DNA of 64,000 nucleotides, from positions 1 to 64,000 of the forward strand of contig NZ_CBTJ020000055.1 in NCBI RefSeq assembly GCF_001051235.1, read 5' to 3'. Source of the stretch: Candidatus Competibacter denitrificans Run_A_D11 (GTDB lineage: Bacteria > Pseudomonadota > Gammaproteobacteria > Competibacterales > Competibacteraceae). A program made the translations under genes and the position numbers. The notes beneath the pieces were generated by a model that saw only the letters and a program-made list of their open reading frames with translations, did no database searches and was not told where the DNA came from. Positions 46,071-58,700 of this stretch are shown piece after piece; within the stretch, counting starts at the first letter, position 1; each line of letters opens with the position of its first letter.

Positions 46071-48083
46071 TTAACGGGCCGATAAACTGGCCAACTGCTG
46101 TGTCAAATAACTGCCGGTGCTGGTCAATCGGCTGACCAGCTTATCCATGGCGGCGAATTGGGTTTTATAGCGCGCTTCTAGCGCTGACATGCGCAGGTCG
46201 AGGCGGTCGCGCTCGTCACCGATTTGATCGATTTGTTTGCTCAAGCTATCGGTACGGGTTTGTAGCGGGCCATCGCCGCCGAGCACATCGCTAAGCAAGC
46301 TATCCAGCCGTTGTGCCATACCGTCCGAGAGCGAAACCTTACCGCGCGCGCCGGTGGCACCGCCCAACACATCCACCGAAACGCCCGTTGCATCGCCAGA
46401 TGCGCCTGTCAGCTTGCGTCCAGAACCGGTCGCAGCCGCCCCATCCAATGTGCCTTGGACATCGCGGCCGCTTGTTCCAGCGCCCACCGCGAACCCAAGC
46501 ACCCCTTGAATATTTGCGTCCACCGCAGTGAACTCGACACTGGAGCTTGCGCCGTACAACGCAGAAGTCAGGGTAAATCCGCTCGTACCTGCACTGGCGC
46601 TGATCAAAGCACCGGCCGTTTGCAGCGCGGGATCACCATTGATTCGGCTTTGCAGCTCGGCGGCCAACTGGGCTGAGGTATAGGTTCCGGCGGCCAGGGT
46701 GATTGTGCTGGATTGCGTGCCATTGACTTTCAGGGCAAAGGTGTTGTCGGTGCCGCTGATCACCAAGGAACCGGTGGTGGGCACGACCGAACCGACATAG
46801 CTGCCCTGGGCCGGTAACTGGCTAACCGCAAGATCGTACTGGCCCGGTTTGCTGGTGCTGGTCGCGCTGTTATAACTGATTAGCGGGTCGGTGGTGGCGC
46901 CGGTGCGGGTAAACAGGCTGGCGACGGCCTGAGGATCGGCACTCAAGGCGGTTTTTAGTTTGCTGCTGTCCAGCTTCAGCGTACCATCGCTTTGCAAGCT
47001 GATCCCAGCATCCGCCAAGGATCGGTAGGCTCCTGTCGTGCCGGTGACACTGCTAGTGAAAACATCACGAATCCGGTTGAGCGTCGCGCGGACGTTTTGA
47101 TCACCGGCCAGGGTACCTGCCGTTTTAGTATCCTTGTTGTAAGCCGTCAGCGACTTGGTGGTTTTCATCAAATCGTTGTAGGAATTGACGAACGTCTCCA
47201 GCGCCTTAGTGGTGACCGAGGCGTCCTCGGCGACCGTCAGACGGGTAGCGGTCTCCCCTTGGCTCTTGAGATTCAAAGCCACGCCGGGAACGGCGTCCTG
47301 GATCGTGTTGCTGGCGCTGGTCACCGTCAGGCCATCGAGGTTGATCCGGGCATTGCGCGCTGCCACGGTTTCGGTCAGGTTCTTGCCGGTCGCTCCGATA
47401 GGATCGTAAGCCAATAGCGATAAACCGGCTTGATCATCGTGCGTGCCGTCGTCGTCACTGACGGTGATTTTCAGGCTGTTGGCCGCGCCACTCTCTTTGG
47501 CACCGATCACCAGGCGATAGCCGTTACCATCATTGACCACGCTGGCCGTCACCCCGATATCGGCTTTATTGATGGCGTCGCGGACCCCAGCCAACGTGTT
47601 GTTGGTGGGATCGATGGTGACGGTTTTAACGGTTTTGCCCGCGTTGGCGATAAACGTGCCGGCCGTGCTATCGACCGTGCCGAATTGAAAGGTGAGGGTT
47701 CCTGCCCCCACGGTGGCATTGGTGCCGGCGAAGGTATGATCGGCGGCGGTGGCGAGCCGCTGCGCTTGGGCCAGTTGCTCGACTTTGATGGCGTACTCGC
47801 CGACTTGCGCGCCGTTGCTGGCGGTGGCGGTAAGCAGCTTATCATCGGCAACGGTCGCTTTCAGACTTTGAAAGGTATCGGTTTTTTTAAGGCTGGTCAG
47901 TGCGCTTTGCAGATTGGCCAGCACACTTTTGAAAGAGCCGAAAGCCGATATTTGCGCTTTGAGCTTGCTTTCCCGACTGTCAAGCCGGCTGGTCGCCGGG
48001 CCGCGTTCGGCGGCCACCAATTGAGAAGCCAAGCTTTTGATATCGATTCCGGAACCAAGCCCGGAGGCTGTAATACCTGCCAT
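46071..48083 (-). CDS. fliD: Flagellar filament capping protein FliD
   Basis: The start at 48083 follows GGAGCG and gives 670 residues. The N-terminus is typical of FliD (GLGSGIDIKSLASQLVAAER, LKAQISAFGSFKSVLANLQS). The C-terminal domain (RMSALEARYKTQFAAMDKLV) and last residues SYLTQQLASL form the polymerisation coil. It is about 200 residues longer than the E. coli cap; the extra sequence lies in the surface-exposed middle (about 380-600) and is Ser/Thr/Gly-rich. It caps the growing filament and helps fold flagellin. Confidence 0.92.
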   Translation of the reverse strand: MAGITASGLGSGIDIKSLASQLVAAERGPATSRLDSRESKLKAQISAFGSFKSVLANLQSALTSLKKTDTFQSLKATVADDKLLTATASNGAQVGEYAIKVEQLAQAQRLATAADHTFAGTNATVGAGTLTFQFGTVDSTAGTFIANAGKTVKTVTIDPTNNTLAGVRDAINKADIGVTASVVNDGNGYRLVIGAKESGAANSLKITVSDDDGTHDDQAGLSLLAYDPIGATGKNLTETVAARNARINLDGLTVTSASNTIQDAVPGVALNLKSQGETATRLTVAEDASVTTKALETFVNSYNDLMKTTKSLTAYNKDTKTAGTLAGDQNVRATLNRIRDVFTSSVTGTTGAYRSLADAGISLQSDGTLKLDSSKLKTALSADPQAVASLFTRTGATTDPLISYNSATSTSKPGQYDLAVSQLPAQGSYVGSVVPTTGSLVISGTDNTFALKVNGTQSSTITLAAGTYTSAQLAAELQSRINGDPALQTAGALISASAGTSGFTLTSALYGASSSVEFTAVDANIQGVLGFAVGAGTSGRDVQGTLDGAAATGSGRKLTGASGDATGVSVDVLGGATGARGKVSLSDGMAQRLDSLLSDVLGGDGPLQTRTDSLSKQIDQIGDERDRLDLRMSALEARYKTQFAAMDKLVSRLTSTGSYLTQQLASLSAR

Positions 48084-48131
48084 GTCTGCGCTCCGTTGGA
48101 TATCGTGTACCAAAAAACGGATTTTTGCGGC

Positions 48132-48665
48132 TTAGGCTTTGGTGTCGAGCAATAGCCCTTCGACCTTCAGCCGCCGGCTATCCTTCGTCGCCACACCTTG
48201 CGGGGCTTCCGCCAGGTGTTGATCCTTTTCGAGATCTGCAAAAAATTTGGCGAAGGCGAGGACTTTTTCCGAAGGAATTTGCCGGACCACTTCCTCGGTT
48301 TGCCGGTCAACAATGCGCACGACCATTTTGTTGTCGTTCCGCTCATCCACCTCAAACCGTAATGCGGTGTCGCAGCGTTGCAAAAATCGGTTGAGGCCGT
48401 TTACCGTGTCCTCTAATCGCCCACGGCTTTCAGGGGTAGCCGCTGGTGATTTTTGCTCGGTCGGCGACGACTGGACAGTAGTCGTTGCGTCGCGCCGGTC
48501 GCGCCCTGGCGTGCCAGCGGCATCGGCAGATGGTGCGACTGCGGATTGTGGATCGACCAAGGGGCGAATGGCAGCGTGGTGGACGGCGGGAAGCTCCAGC
48601 GGCGCGGAGCGCGGTAGGGATGCCGGGTTTGTGCCGGAAAAGCCGCGTATAGTGAGATCGCTCAT
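48132..48665 (-). CDS. flaG: FlaG family flagellar protein
   Basis: The C-terminal 80 residues carry the FlaG core (VNGLNRFLQRCDTALRFEVD, NKMVVRIVDRQTEEVVRQIP, SEKVLAFAKFFADLEKDQHL). The N-terminal 90 residues are low-complexity (Pro/Ala/Ser/Thr). FlaG proteins influence filament length. The order fliC-flaG-fliD-fliS-fliT matches many polar-flagellated gammaproteobacteria such as Pseudomonas and Vibrio. Confidence 0.85.
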   Translation of the reverse strand: MSDLTIRGFSGTNPASLPRSAPLELPAVHHAAIRPLVDPQSAVAPSADAAGTPGRDRRDATTTVQSSPTEQKSPAATPESRGRLEDTVNGLNRFLQRCDTALRFEVDERNDNKMVVRIVDRQTEEVVRQIPSEKVLAFAKFFADLEKDQHLAEAPQGVATKDSRRLKVEGLLLDTKA

Positions 48666-48683
48666 AGCGTTTGCTCCCCGCGT

Positions 48684-48730
48684 GGCAGCGGGGTCCGCAA
48701 GCAGGTTTGAACCCCTCTGGACCCCGTGCC
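48684..48730 (-). terminator. Stem-loop between fliC and flaG
   Basis: GGCA..GGGGTCC (48684-48696) pairs with GGACCCC.GTGCC (48719-48730) around 22 bases. It lies 25 bases past the fliC stop, with no T-tract. It may stabilise the abundant fliC mRNA 3' end and reduce read-through into flaG. Confidence 0.5.
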
Positions 48731-48754
48731 GCGCTGCCCCTAAAGGCTAGCCGA

Positions 48755-49627
48755 TTACCGCAACAGCGAGAGCACGCCCTGCTGTGATGAATTCGCCTGC
48801 GACAGCATGGCAGTACCCGCTTGTTGCAGGAGCTGTGCCCGACTGTTGTTGGCCACTTCCGCCGCGAAGTCGGCGTCCGTGATACGGGATTTGGCGGCCG
48901 TCATATTTTCGGAAACATTCTGCAAGTTGCTGATGGTGCTACCCAGGCGGTTCTGCACTGCACCGAGTTGAGAGCGCATGGTGTTGATGTTGCTAAGCGC
49001 GGTATCAACCATAGCGACAAAATTCATTGCAGACGCTTGCGAATTGAGCTGCGCTGAGGCACCGGCCATTGAGGTCATGCCCGCCAGGGTGGCGGCCGAG
49101 GCGCCGCCCAAGCCGCTCAGGGTGCCGGCGCTGGCGACCGAGATGTCGATGGTGCCGGTACCGGTGGTGGCGATGGTGGCATCGACCTGCATCGTATAGG
49201 TGCCGCTGGTCTTGAGGATGTTTTTGCCGTTAAACGTGGTTGAGTCGGCGATGCGGTTGATTTCCTGGGCCATTGACGATACTTCCTCCGCGATCTTCTG
49301 CTGGTCGGAGGAGGTGTTGGTGCCGTTGGCGGCTTGCACACCCAGCTCACGCATCCGCTGGAGGATGTCGTTGGTCGCGTTCAGCGACCCTTCGACCGTC
49401 TGCGCCAGGGAGATGCCATCGTTGGCGTTGCGCATCGCCTGGCTCATGCCGCGGATCTGCGCGTTCATCGTGTTGCTGATCGCCATGCCGGCCGCGTCGT
49501 CCTTGGCGTTATTGATGCGCAGGCCAGAGGTTAACCGCTCCATCGCGGTCTGCATCGCATTGTTGGTTTTCGACAGTTGGTTTTGAGCGTTGTAGGAAGC
49601 GACGTTGGTGTTGACGACGAGTGCCAT
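48755..49627 (-). CDS. fliC: Flagellin
   Basis: In this 290-residue flagellin, the conserved N-terminal D0/D1 part (VVNTNVASYNAQNQLSKTNN, MERLTSGLRINNAKDDAAGM, GMSQAMRNANDGISLAQTVE) and C-terminal part (RLGSTISNLQNVSENMTAAK, SRITDADFAAEVANNSRAQL) are intact and end in LSLLR. The variable middle is only about 100 residues and rich in Ser/Thr/Ala/Gly, offering many possible O-glycosylation sites. AGGAG precedes the ATG and a consensus sigma-28 promoter lies about 75 bases upstream. Confidence 0.96.
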   Translation of the reverse strand: MALVVNTNVASYNAQNQLSKTNNAMQTAMERLTSGLRINNAKDDAAGMAISNTMNAQIRGMSQAMRNANDGISLAQTVEGSLNATNDILQRMRELGVQAANGTNTSSDQQKIAEEVSSMAQEINRIADSTTFNGKNILKTSGTYTMQVDATIATTGTGTIDISVASAGTLSGLGGASAATLAGMTSMAGASAQLNSQASAMNFVAMVDTALSNINTMRSQLGAVQNRLGSTISNLQNVSENMTAAKSRITDADFAAEVANNSRAQLLQQAGTAMLSQANSSQQGVLSLLR

Positions 49628-49698
49628 GGTGATTCTCCTGAGCAGAAACAGTTAATGAGGTTCTGGGCTAATCCCGGATCATCCGGGCTTTGATTTTC

Positions 49699-49725
49699 TT
49701 ATCGGCCCCCGCCGCACGAACTTTA
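49699..49725 (-). promoter_or_regulatory. Sigma-28 (FliA) promoter of fliC
   Basis: Read on the minus strand: TAAAGTTC, an 11-base spacer, then GCCGATAA. This matches the FliA consensus TAAA-N15-GCCGATAA at every position. It lies between the giant glycosyltransferase stop and fliC, so fliC and probably the downstream flagellar genes are class III late genes. Confidence 0.92.
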
Positions 49726-49776
49726 GTGTTGCGTGAAAAATGTTTTGCGTGCGGCGGGTGCGGTGCGTGAGGGTGC

Positions 49777-52700
49777 TTACGGTTGTAATGCGCTCAGCCA
49801 ATCGTGGGTGTGATCGTCCAGGATGTAGTGCGCCAGCACCCAGGCGCGCAGGGCATCGCCTTCGTGCTCGGCGGCATCCAGGTCGTGAACCCGCTCGCGG
49901 ATGGCCGCCACCCAGGCAGCGGTATCGTTGGCAACCCGCTGCACTGGTGCGTTCTGGTATGGATAAATGTCGGTGCAGACCATGGGTCGTCCTAAGATGC
50001 CGTGCTCCAGGATGCGCAGATTGCTTTTGGCCTCGTTAAATGGGTGCAACTCCAGCGGCGCGACCGCTAAATCGAGATCCAAAGAGGCGAGTTTGGCCGG
50101 ATAGTCGTTAAGGTGAACCCAGCCATGCACTTCCTTGACATAGGGGCGAACGTCGTCCAGGCACATGCCAAAGAAAATCCAGTCAACTTCGGTAGCGGTT
50201 TGCTTGACCACTTCGCTGATGAAGGCTAGATCGCCATGATGTTGCTGGGCGCCAGCCCAGCCGACCCGTAGCTTGGGACCAACACGCCGCCGGTTTTGCA
50301 GGTGTCCCCAGCGTGCTCGTTCCAAACGGTTGGGCACGACACGGATATCGGCAATCCACGGTCGGCATGCCTCGGCCAGTGGCTCGGTAGAGACGATCAG
50401 CCGGTCGCATTGCGCCAGGGCCTGGCGGTGACGGTGCTTGACATCGCGCACCAGACGTTCCTTCAGGCTGTTGGCATCGGGCACGTTGTGTTTGAGGTCA
50501 TCAAGGTCGAATACCTTGAATGAGCGGTGAAAACGGCGGTATTGCCGCATCGCCGCAATGCCAAGATCGGCGATCATGCCCTGATAAAACACGGTATCTG
50601 GTGCCAGCCGTTCCAATTCGGTCAATTCCGGTGGGCGGGCGCCAGATCTGATCAGAGTGCATTCCGCCTGGGCCTGATGTTCTAGCAGCCAGAGAGGGGC
50701 ATAGATGCGATAAAGCGCACAGCCGGTTTCATCGGCTGGAAAGCCCAGCACGCGCGGCCGGTCATGGAAGACGGTATCCCAGCCGGGCGCTAGATCGACC
50801 TCGACCCGGTGCGGTTCGACCAGGCTCAGGTTTCGGTTGTAGGCGGGGTCGGTCGCCAATTGCGGCAACCAGTGCTCAAACAGACGCTCGGCATCGCTGC
50901 GCGCCTGTACCACCACAGCGGAATGGTGATCGCCGCCACCGGTCGCCAGAGGGTATTCACCCAGCCAGGCCAGATTGGCAAACGGCGTCCACAGTGTGCG
51001 ATAGCCCTGTGCAGCGGCCCGCAGACACAGGTCAGTATCGGCGTGGGCGAGGGTGAAGGCGGGATCGAAACCACCCAACGTGTCGAACACCTCACGCCGA
51101 ATCATCAGACAATTCGCACTGACGGCGGAGACGGTCTGGTCCACTTGTGCCCGCCCCAGCGGACCCGGTGCTTTAAGCCCCAAGCCGGCAAACAGTGGCC
51201 CGGTCAAACCGTGTAGGCCAAGCAATTGCGCAGTGCCGTACACAAACGGTCGCGTTGCATCGGGCGTGGTTAACCGCGCACCGACGATGCCCACAGTGGC
51301 ACGCAAGGCATGGTTAAGCAACCGCTCGATCCAGTCGGCTTGCACCACCAGAGCCGATCCGGTAAGAAACACCAAAACGTCACCGTGTGCCTCCCGCGCC
51401 CCCTGGTTGCGGTAGGCCGCCACTGACAGCGGCCCGCTGGCCACGGTGTAGCGGAAGCGGTCGGGGTAACATTCCGCCAGCTCGGCGTAGAGATCGAAGG
51501 TGTCTTCCGCCTCGCTACCACAATCCACCACCACCACTTCGTAATCGGGATAGGCGGTTTTCGCCAGCAGTTTGCGCAAGCAGCGGTCGAGCCGATCCAG
51601 TGCATCTTTCGCCAGGATAATGATGGAGACTTTCGGCCGGTGCGCGTGCTGATACACCACTCGCCAGGCGCCGGGCAGCAGGGTTGCCTCCACGGTGGCG
51701 GCGATGTGGTGGCGGGTGAGATAGTCCATCACCAACCGCCGCCGCACGCTAGCAATCGCATCAGGATCGGCTGCCGGCAGTCGGGTGGCCGCCCGATGGT
51801 AAAGGACATCAGCGAGATGACCGATGGCCCCTGCGCCGTGGCGTTGCCAAACGGTCAGCGCCGCCTGGAATGTGGTGACGCCCGGCAAGTAGGACAAATC
51901 GCCGTCCACCAGTACGCTATCGCGCCGCATCAGGCAGCAATCCCCCAGATAATGGGTGCCCAGCAATAAGTCGGGGTCGAACTCCGGTCGAAATAGCGGA
52001 TCGCGGCACTCACCGCGCAAATCGAGCTGATCTTCGTCCAGATAGATGAACCGCCAGTCGGGATAGCGATTGCTGTAATCGGCAATCTTTAACAGGGCGT
52101 GCGGTGCCAGCCGGTCGCCGGCTTCCAGCAGGGCAAACCAGTCCAGCGCAGAGGCATCCAGCACCCGCCGTAGCGCGGCGTCGGCATCGGCTGCGACTTT
52201 GACCCACTCGACATGGGCCAACTCGGTGAAGGCGCCCTCCGGGCAATCAAAAGGTGCGAGCACACTGGCGCCCCAGTGGCCGTAAAGCTGTTGCCCCAGC
52301 GATTCCAGCGTATCGGCCAACGCGGTGGTTTGGCTCGGCTCGCACCAGATCACCAGGTGAAATATCGGTTGGGTTTGCCAGTGCTTGACCATCCGCTCAC
52401 CGACGATTTCAGCCCAGCCTTCGCCTACCTGCTGCCGTTCGCACCAGCGGCGGTAGAGAGCGTTGTCCGATAGAGGGCCGGTTTCCCCGGATGGCTCGCC
52501 GGTTTTAGTGGTCGTGGTGGCCATCAAGGGCGGTGCTTCACCCGCGCCCTGATAAAAGGCCAGCACCTCCTCCGGGCATTCAAACACCATGAAAGCGTGC
52601 TGCCAGGGCCGTGGCCGGAATTTGGGTAACTCACCGGCGAATTTTTGCAAGAAACGCCGGTGGTAGTTGAAATAGATAGCGTCGTAGTCCCCGGCCGATT

Positions 52701-55700
52701 CATGGAGGATGGCGATATCGGTGAACACGCCGAGCCGGAAGCCGTGTCGGAAGGCACGGTAGCTGAAATCGAGATCGTATAGATGAAAACCGTCGAACGT
52801 TTCCGCGTCAAAACCGAGCGTTTCGGCCACTGGACGGCGCGCAGCGATGAAAGCGCCGTCCAGCGCCTGAATCCCTTCAACCAACGTCGTCGGCGTGCCG
52901 TAAACCACCACGGCGTAGGCGTCGTCTTGGCGCTGAACGATCCGCCCGAAGACATGCCCCAATCCTGCCGCGCCCCAACTGGTGTATTTCCAGAGCGCGG
53001 TCTGACCGCCGGTATCAGTCAGCCGATTAGTGCCGGCGACACCGACCACATCGCAGCGCTCCAAATGCTTGAGCAGGCGCTGGCCAAAATCCGGCGTCCA
53101 AATCTCCAGGTCGTCATGGGAGAAGATCAGGTAGTCGCCGCGACTGCGAGCGATGCCGCGGTTATAGCCCTCGCATAACGAACTGGCGTCGTCAATGCGG
53201 ATGATCTCGTGGGGAATGTCGGTCAATAGCTCGTGATATTGCCGAGCGATTCGACTAAAGCGCGCGTTATCAACGCTACAAATCACTACCGAGATCGTTA
53301 CCGTGACCGGTGAGGCTGGTACTGCTTCCTCCAGCCGAGCCGATGCGACCGTAGAGACGGGCAAGTGCGCTGATGACACAACGGACGATTCCTGCTTTTC
53401 TTGAGGCGGCTGGTTGCGGTCCTTAATTTGGCCTAACTCAGCAGGGTGAGGAATGAGGGATAGGCTGGGCGGTGGTGCGTTAAATCCAGCAAACAGAGCG
53501 TCGTGCCATTCGCCCAGATGATCTTCCAACATCCGGTGAGTACGGACCCAGGTTTGCAGCAGATCGCCTTCGCGCCAGATTGCGGCCAGATCGTGCGCTC
53601 GCTCACGAATGGCATCGACCCACGCCGGTATCGGGTTAGGTAGCCGGCTAATCGGCGCATCCGAATCGTAACCGTCATCCGCACAGCAGAGCGTTGGCCA
53701 GCCCAGGACGCCGTATTCGAGCAGGCGTAAACGGTTGTCGGTGGCAGTGAACGGATCGGATGCCGGTGGGATCACGGCTAAATCCAAATCGAGGCTAGCC
53801 AGACGAGCTGGATAATCCTGGAATGGCACTACCGGATGGTGTTCGCTCAGCAGTGACCGGATATTTTCTGGACACGATCCCAGTAAGATCCAATCCACAG
53901 CATCGCGGGTAGCCTCAATTACCGTGCGCAGCAACGTAAACGCCGTGCTTTGCCCAACACCGTTTACCCAGCCGATGCGGGGTTTACTGCCCCGGCCCCG
54001 ACGGCTGCTCAGGTTTTCCCAGCGCTGACGCGGCAGATAGTTTGGCACGATGCGGATATCGCCGATCATGTCGCGGAACGCCTCGGCCAGGTCAGCATCG
54101 GCGACGATCAACCGGTCGCAAAAGGCTAAAGTCTGACGTAGATATTGCTCGGCTTGCTGGAGCGTGTCCGCATCTTCCGGTGTGCAGGGAATGTGAGTCC
54201 GCGCGGCGATCCGGGCCATGGCGTCGTTTTGCGTGAGTACGATCCGGCGATGCGGTAGGGCGGCACGCAGTTTCGCAATCCGGTCGAAACCGAAGGCATC
54301 TTGGAACAGAAAGACCGCCATGCCGGTGCGTTCGAGCGCCACTGGGTCCAGAAATTCGGGTTTGAGTCGATCATAATCCGGTAGCAAAGCATGGCGCGTC
54401 TGCCCGCTCGCCTCTAATGCCGCCAGCGGGTCACGCAGCCGGTGATGGCTGGTGCTTTCCCCATCGTAAGGCGCGGCCAAAACACAGGGTAGCGTCTCGA
54501 ACTGGGGGTTCCACGGCACCATGAGCGTGTTGTCGAGCGACCAGTCAGGCTGCGCCAGACTCAGACGGCGGTTATAAGCAGGATCAGCGACTTGCCAGGC
54601 CAACCAGCGCCGTGTGAGCGCCAAAGCCGCCCGCTCGGTCGCGTCCTGATGGGCGGATGGCGTGTTGCCGGTCTGCTGAAGCAGGGTAGCAAACGGGGTC
54701 CAGACGACTTGCAGCCCACGCCCCCGGACTTGCAAGCACAGATCGACTTCAGCGTACTGGTCTGGGAAATGGTGTTCATCCAGTCCGCCGATTTCCCGGT
54801 AAAGGTCGCGCCGAATCAGCAAACAAGCGGCGCTGACGACGGAAAAATTCTGTGTCTGCTGTGCTCGACCTTGGTGGCCGAGGGTTGCTATTGGTGTATC
54901 GCAGCCGATAGGCTCGGCACCCCCAGAGAGGCCGAGAATCAGGCCGGCCTGTCGCACGCGGCCCTGCGGCGACAGCAGTCGGCCACCGACCACGCCGATG
55001 CCTGCCCGCAACCCGTGCGCAAGGAGCCGGTCGAGCCAGTTCGGTTGGACGGCGACCGTATTGCTGTCCAACATCAGCAGAAACTCACCAGTAGCCAGCG
55101 CGGCAACCTGGTTGCGGATTGTCGAGGGATTGTCGGCTACGACGCCGGACAGATGCTTAATCCGTGCATCCTGCGAGGATAAATCGTCCAAATAAGCGGC
55201 CGTGGCGGCCTCGTCGGCGGCGTTGCCCGCGACCCAGACCTCAAAATTGCGGTACTCGGTTTTGGTCAGCAGATGATCCAGACACAGCCTAAGCTGCTCA
55301 AGCGGCACTGTCGCCAGCAGGATGATCGACACCAGCGGATGGCGCGCGAGCGGGTAATCGACGAACAGCGTATCCGGCAGCAAACCGGGGTAGAGGGCGG
55401 CGGGTTCTTGCCGACGCGCGAGATGGGCGCTCAGCAACTCTTGGGCCATCGGCAGCCAGTCGGCGGTCTCGCCATCGGTCTGCACGGGTAAACTCACGGC
55501 CAGTTCGTCGATGTGACCGATAGCAGCTTCCCCAGCCATTTCCAAAGCCCGTAAAGCCGCATCGAAGGCGAACGCGCGCGGCCAGGCGGCCAGCCGATGA
55601 TCCAGGGTTGGCCACAGCGCCCGATGCACCAAAACGGCGTGCCCGACATACGCTGATCCGTACAGCAGTTCTGGATTGATATCGGGTTTCAAGTGTGGGT

Positions 55701-58700
55701 CACTCGGTTGACCCGTGCCGTCCAGCCGATCCTCATCGAAATACAGGCAGCGCCAGGCTGGATGCTTGGCGGCGGCAGCCAACGTCAGCGCGGCAAATGT
55801 CGGCTCGAAGCGGATACCAGGTACGCAGACCATCAGCCAATCCAGCGATGCAGCGGCAACGGCTTGATTAAGCAGCGCCGGCAATGCTTCAGCAGTGGTT
55901 AACTGAAGCCATGCCAGCGCGGGTAGCGTGGTGAAAAGCGGATCGGGGCAGGGGTAGGGTGAAATGACCGTCAGCCGCCAACCTGGGGTGGCTTGCGTGG
56001 CCAGAGTATCGAGCGTATCGGCGACGGCAGCGTTATCGTTGGTTGTGGCTACCAGCACGATATGAACGCCCGCTCCGGCCTCGACCAGGGGCGCGACCTG
56101 CTCGGCCAGCCGGGCTGTGGCGGTAGCAGGCCAGCGCTGGCGTTCGCGCCATGCCGGATAAGACAGGGCTGGTGCGGCTGGTGCGGGGCGATTGGCGTTT
56201 GCCTGCTCGCCAGCGAGGGCGGTGAGCATCTGTTCACGGCCCGCTTGCACGTTGGCTGACAGGGTGGGGTGTCGTTGATAAATCTGCCGATACAGCGGCA
56301 AAAACCGCTCCCTTTCCCGACCCGACATGTGCTCGCTAAGATCGGTGCGAATGCGCACTTCAACGGTGGTTTGAGCGATGGGTTTCGGCTCGGTCAGCGC
56401 CGTTAGCCGTAGCAGGAATTCCCAATCCTCCAGCGCGGTGTAACTTTCCTCAAAAGGCCCGGCCCGCAACGCTAATGTTCGGCGCAAAGCCCAGGTGTTG
56501 ACCGGAACAAAATTTTCAACCAGCAGGTGTGCACGGTCGTAGGGAATGCCTTTGAAGGGTTCGCCGCGCGCCAACTCGTGACGCTCGCCGTTTGCAAGCT
56601 GCTCGCGCACATACACGGCATCGGTGTAGACCAGATCAGCGCCCGGCTCTTGCAGGGCCGCGACCACCGTTTGTAGATGATGGGGCAGGAAACGGTCATC
56701 GTCGTCAAGAAAGCAAATGATTTCGCCACGCGCCAGAGCAATGCCGCTATTGCGGGCAGCCGATAAGCCCCGGTTAACGCCATGGCGTATTGAGCTGATC
56801 GGAACTTGAGTCTCCAGGGTAGCCAGCGCCGATTCGACCGGTTGGCCGCAATCGTTGACGACGATGATTTCGATGGAGCGGTAGGTTTGCGCCAACACGC
56901 TGTGGATGGCATCAAGCAGCAGCGCTGGCCGATTGAAGGTGGTGATAATGACGGAAACCAGCGGGTTTTCGTGATGAGCCTTTTCAAGCAGCTGCTGCAA
57001 TTCATCCAGGATGGCTTGCTGCTCCCTGACGGTTTCCGCCGATGGCGAAAGAGCTTTTTTGATCCGTCCTTGTTGGATGATTTCTTCCCAGCGGGTGATG
57101 ACGGTTTCCCAGTTAAAGCACTGCCGCCAGTGAGCATGGCCAATGTCGCCCAAGCGCCGGCGCAGATCAGGCGATCTTTCTAAACAAGCCAATCGGTTAA
57201 GAAATTGATCCATTGGGGCAATCAGCCCACCGGTTAACTGATTAGCTGCACCGCAGGTTGGTGTCGCTAACCAGGGTTTGGTACCAGCCATGGCTTCGAG
57301 AATAGTTGTTGGGAAACCTTCTCCCAAAGACGATAACAAAACAACATCCGCAGCTTTAATGGCCGCTTGAGCCTTAGCGTGTGGCAGACCGAGGATTAGT
57401 TTGATATTTTTAATGCCCGCAATGCGCTTGATTACCGCCTGGCTATAGTCAGCATCGGCGGGATGGCCGATCATCACCAATAACCAATCATCGGGCATTC
57501 CGGCTAATGCATCGATTAATCCTAAATGATTTTTAACTGGAAACAGATTGGCAATATGCAGTAATAAAAATCGCTCTTTTTCTATACCCATTTCAAGCCG
57601 AAAATCTTCGGTTGACTCAATGGGTGAGCAGGCATTCGGGATATACTCAACAGGTAAATGCTCTTCTGATAAGAAATGGGCATCAGGACCGTGCGGATTG
57701 AAAGCGATCAGGTGATCGGCTTTTTTAAGCGTGCTGCTTAAGCGTTGCCGGAAGGCGGCATGGTTGCGCCATAGGGCGTAACCTTGGTCGTTGATGATCG
57801 GTTGCACGATGATGCGGGTCTGCGGTGGGAAGGTGCCGGATTCCAGCGACCAAATCACCCAATTCAGCGGATCTGCCAACAAGATGCAGGCGTCGTAATC
57901 ACCGGAGGCGATGAGATGCCTTAACTGGTCGGTTGCCTTGGGATACGGTTGTCCCGCTACGCTGGCGCGGCTGAGCGAAATAATAGGGCTGTTTTGGTAT
58001 TTGTGCTCCTTGCGGTCGGGCAATTCGCCGGTGGCGATAGTGACTTGATAGCCTTTTGTGCTCAAATGCGTGGCTATTTCTTGCGTTTGTTTTTCCAGGC
58101 CACCGACAGAGGGCCAAAAAAAATCCACTGCTAACAGGATTTTTTTGGGCTGTGTTAGCTGCTGTATCTGGAATGTTGGCTCATTGGCAGGGCTTTGCTT
58201 TGATGTTGCGGAATCTGCAACGACCAATAAAGAAATTCGATTGAAGAAATGAATGCTGGCGATTTGCCAAGGCGTGTATTTCTTTATGGTATTGGTAATG
58301 GTATAAGGCGAGTACCAGCAATTGTGATCGGGATGAATGGCTTCGAGAAAAACCTGATTGTTGCCTGAATATTCAAAGTGCCGATTGAAACACTGAAAGA
58401 GGTCGGGGACGGTGATAAGGAATTTTTTGGTGGAGATTTTGGCCATTTCATCAAGAAATTTTGGCACGTCTCCGATATGTTCGAGAACTTCCGGGATGAT
58501 GACGACATCATAGTCGCCCGATTCTTCCAGAGAATATAAAAACCGCCCATTCTGAATATAAGGCTTTAGAATTGGGTAGACTTCAGTGTGAATATCGTAC
58601 CCATCAAGAATCGCACAAAATGGCGCAAGCTGAACATGCAGATTGTCAGCGAGTTGGGTGACGGGATAATCGACACAGCCGATATGAAGGACTTTTTTGT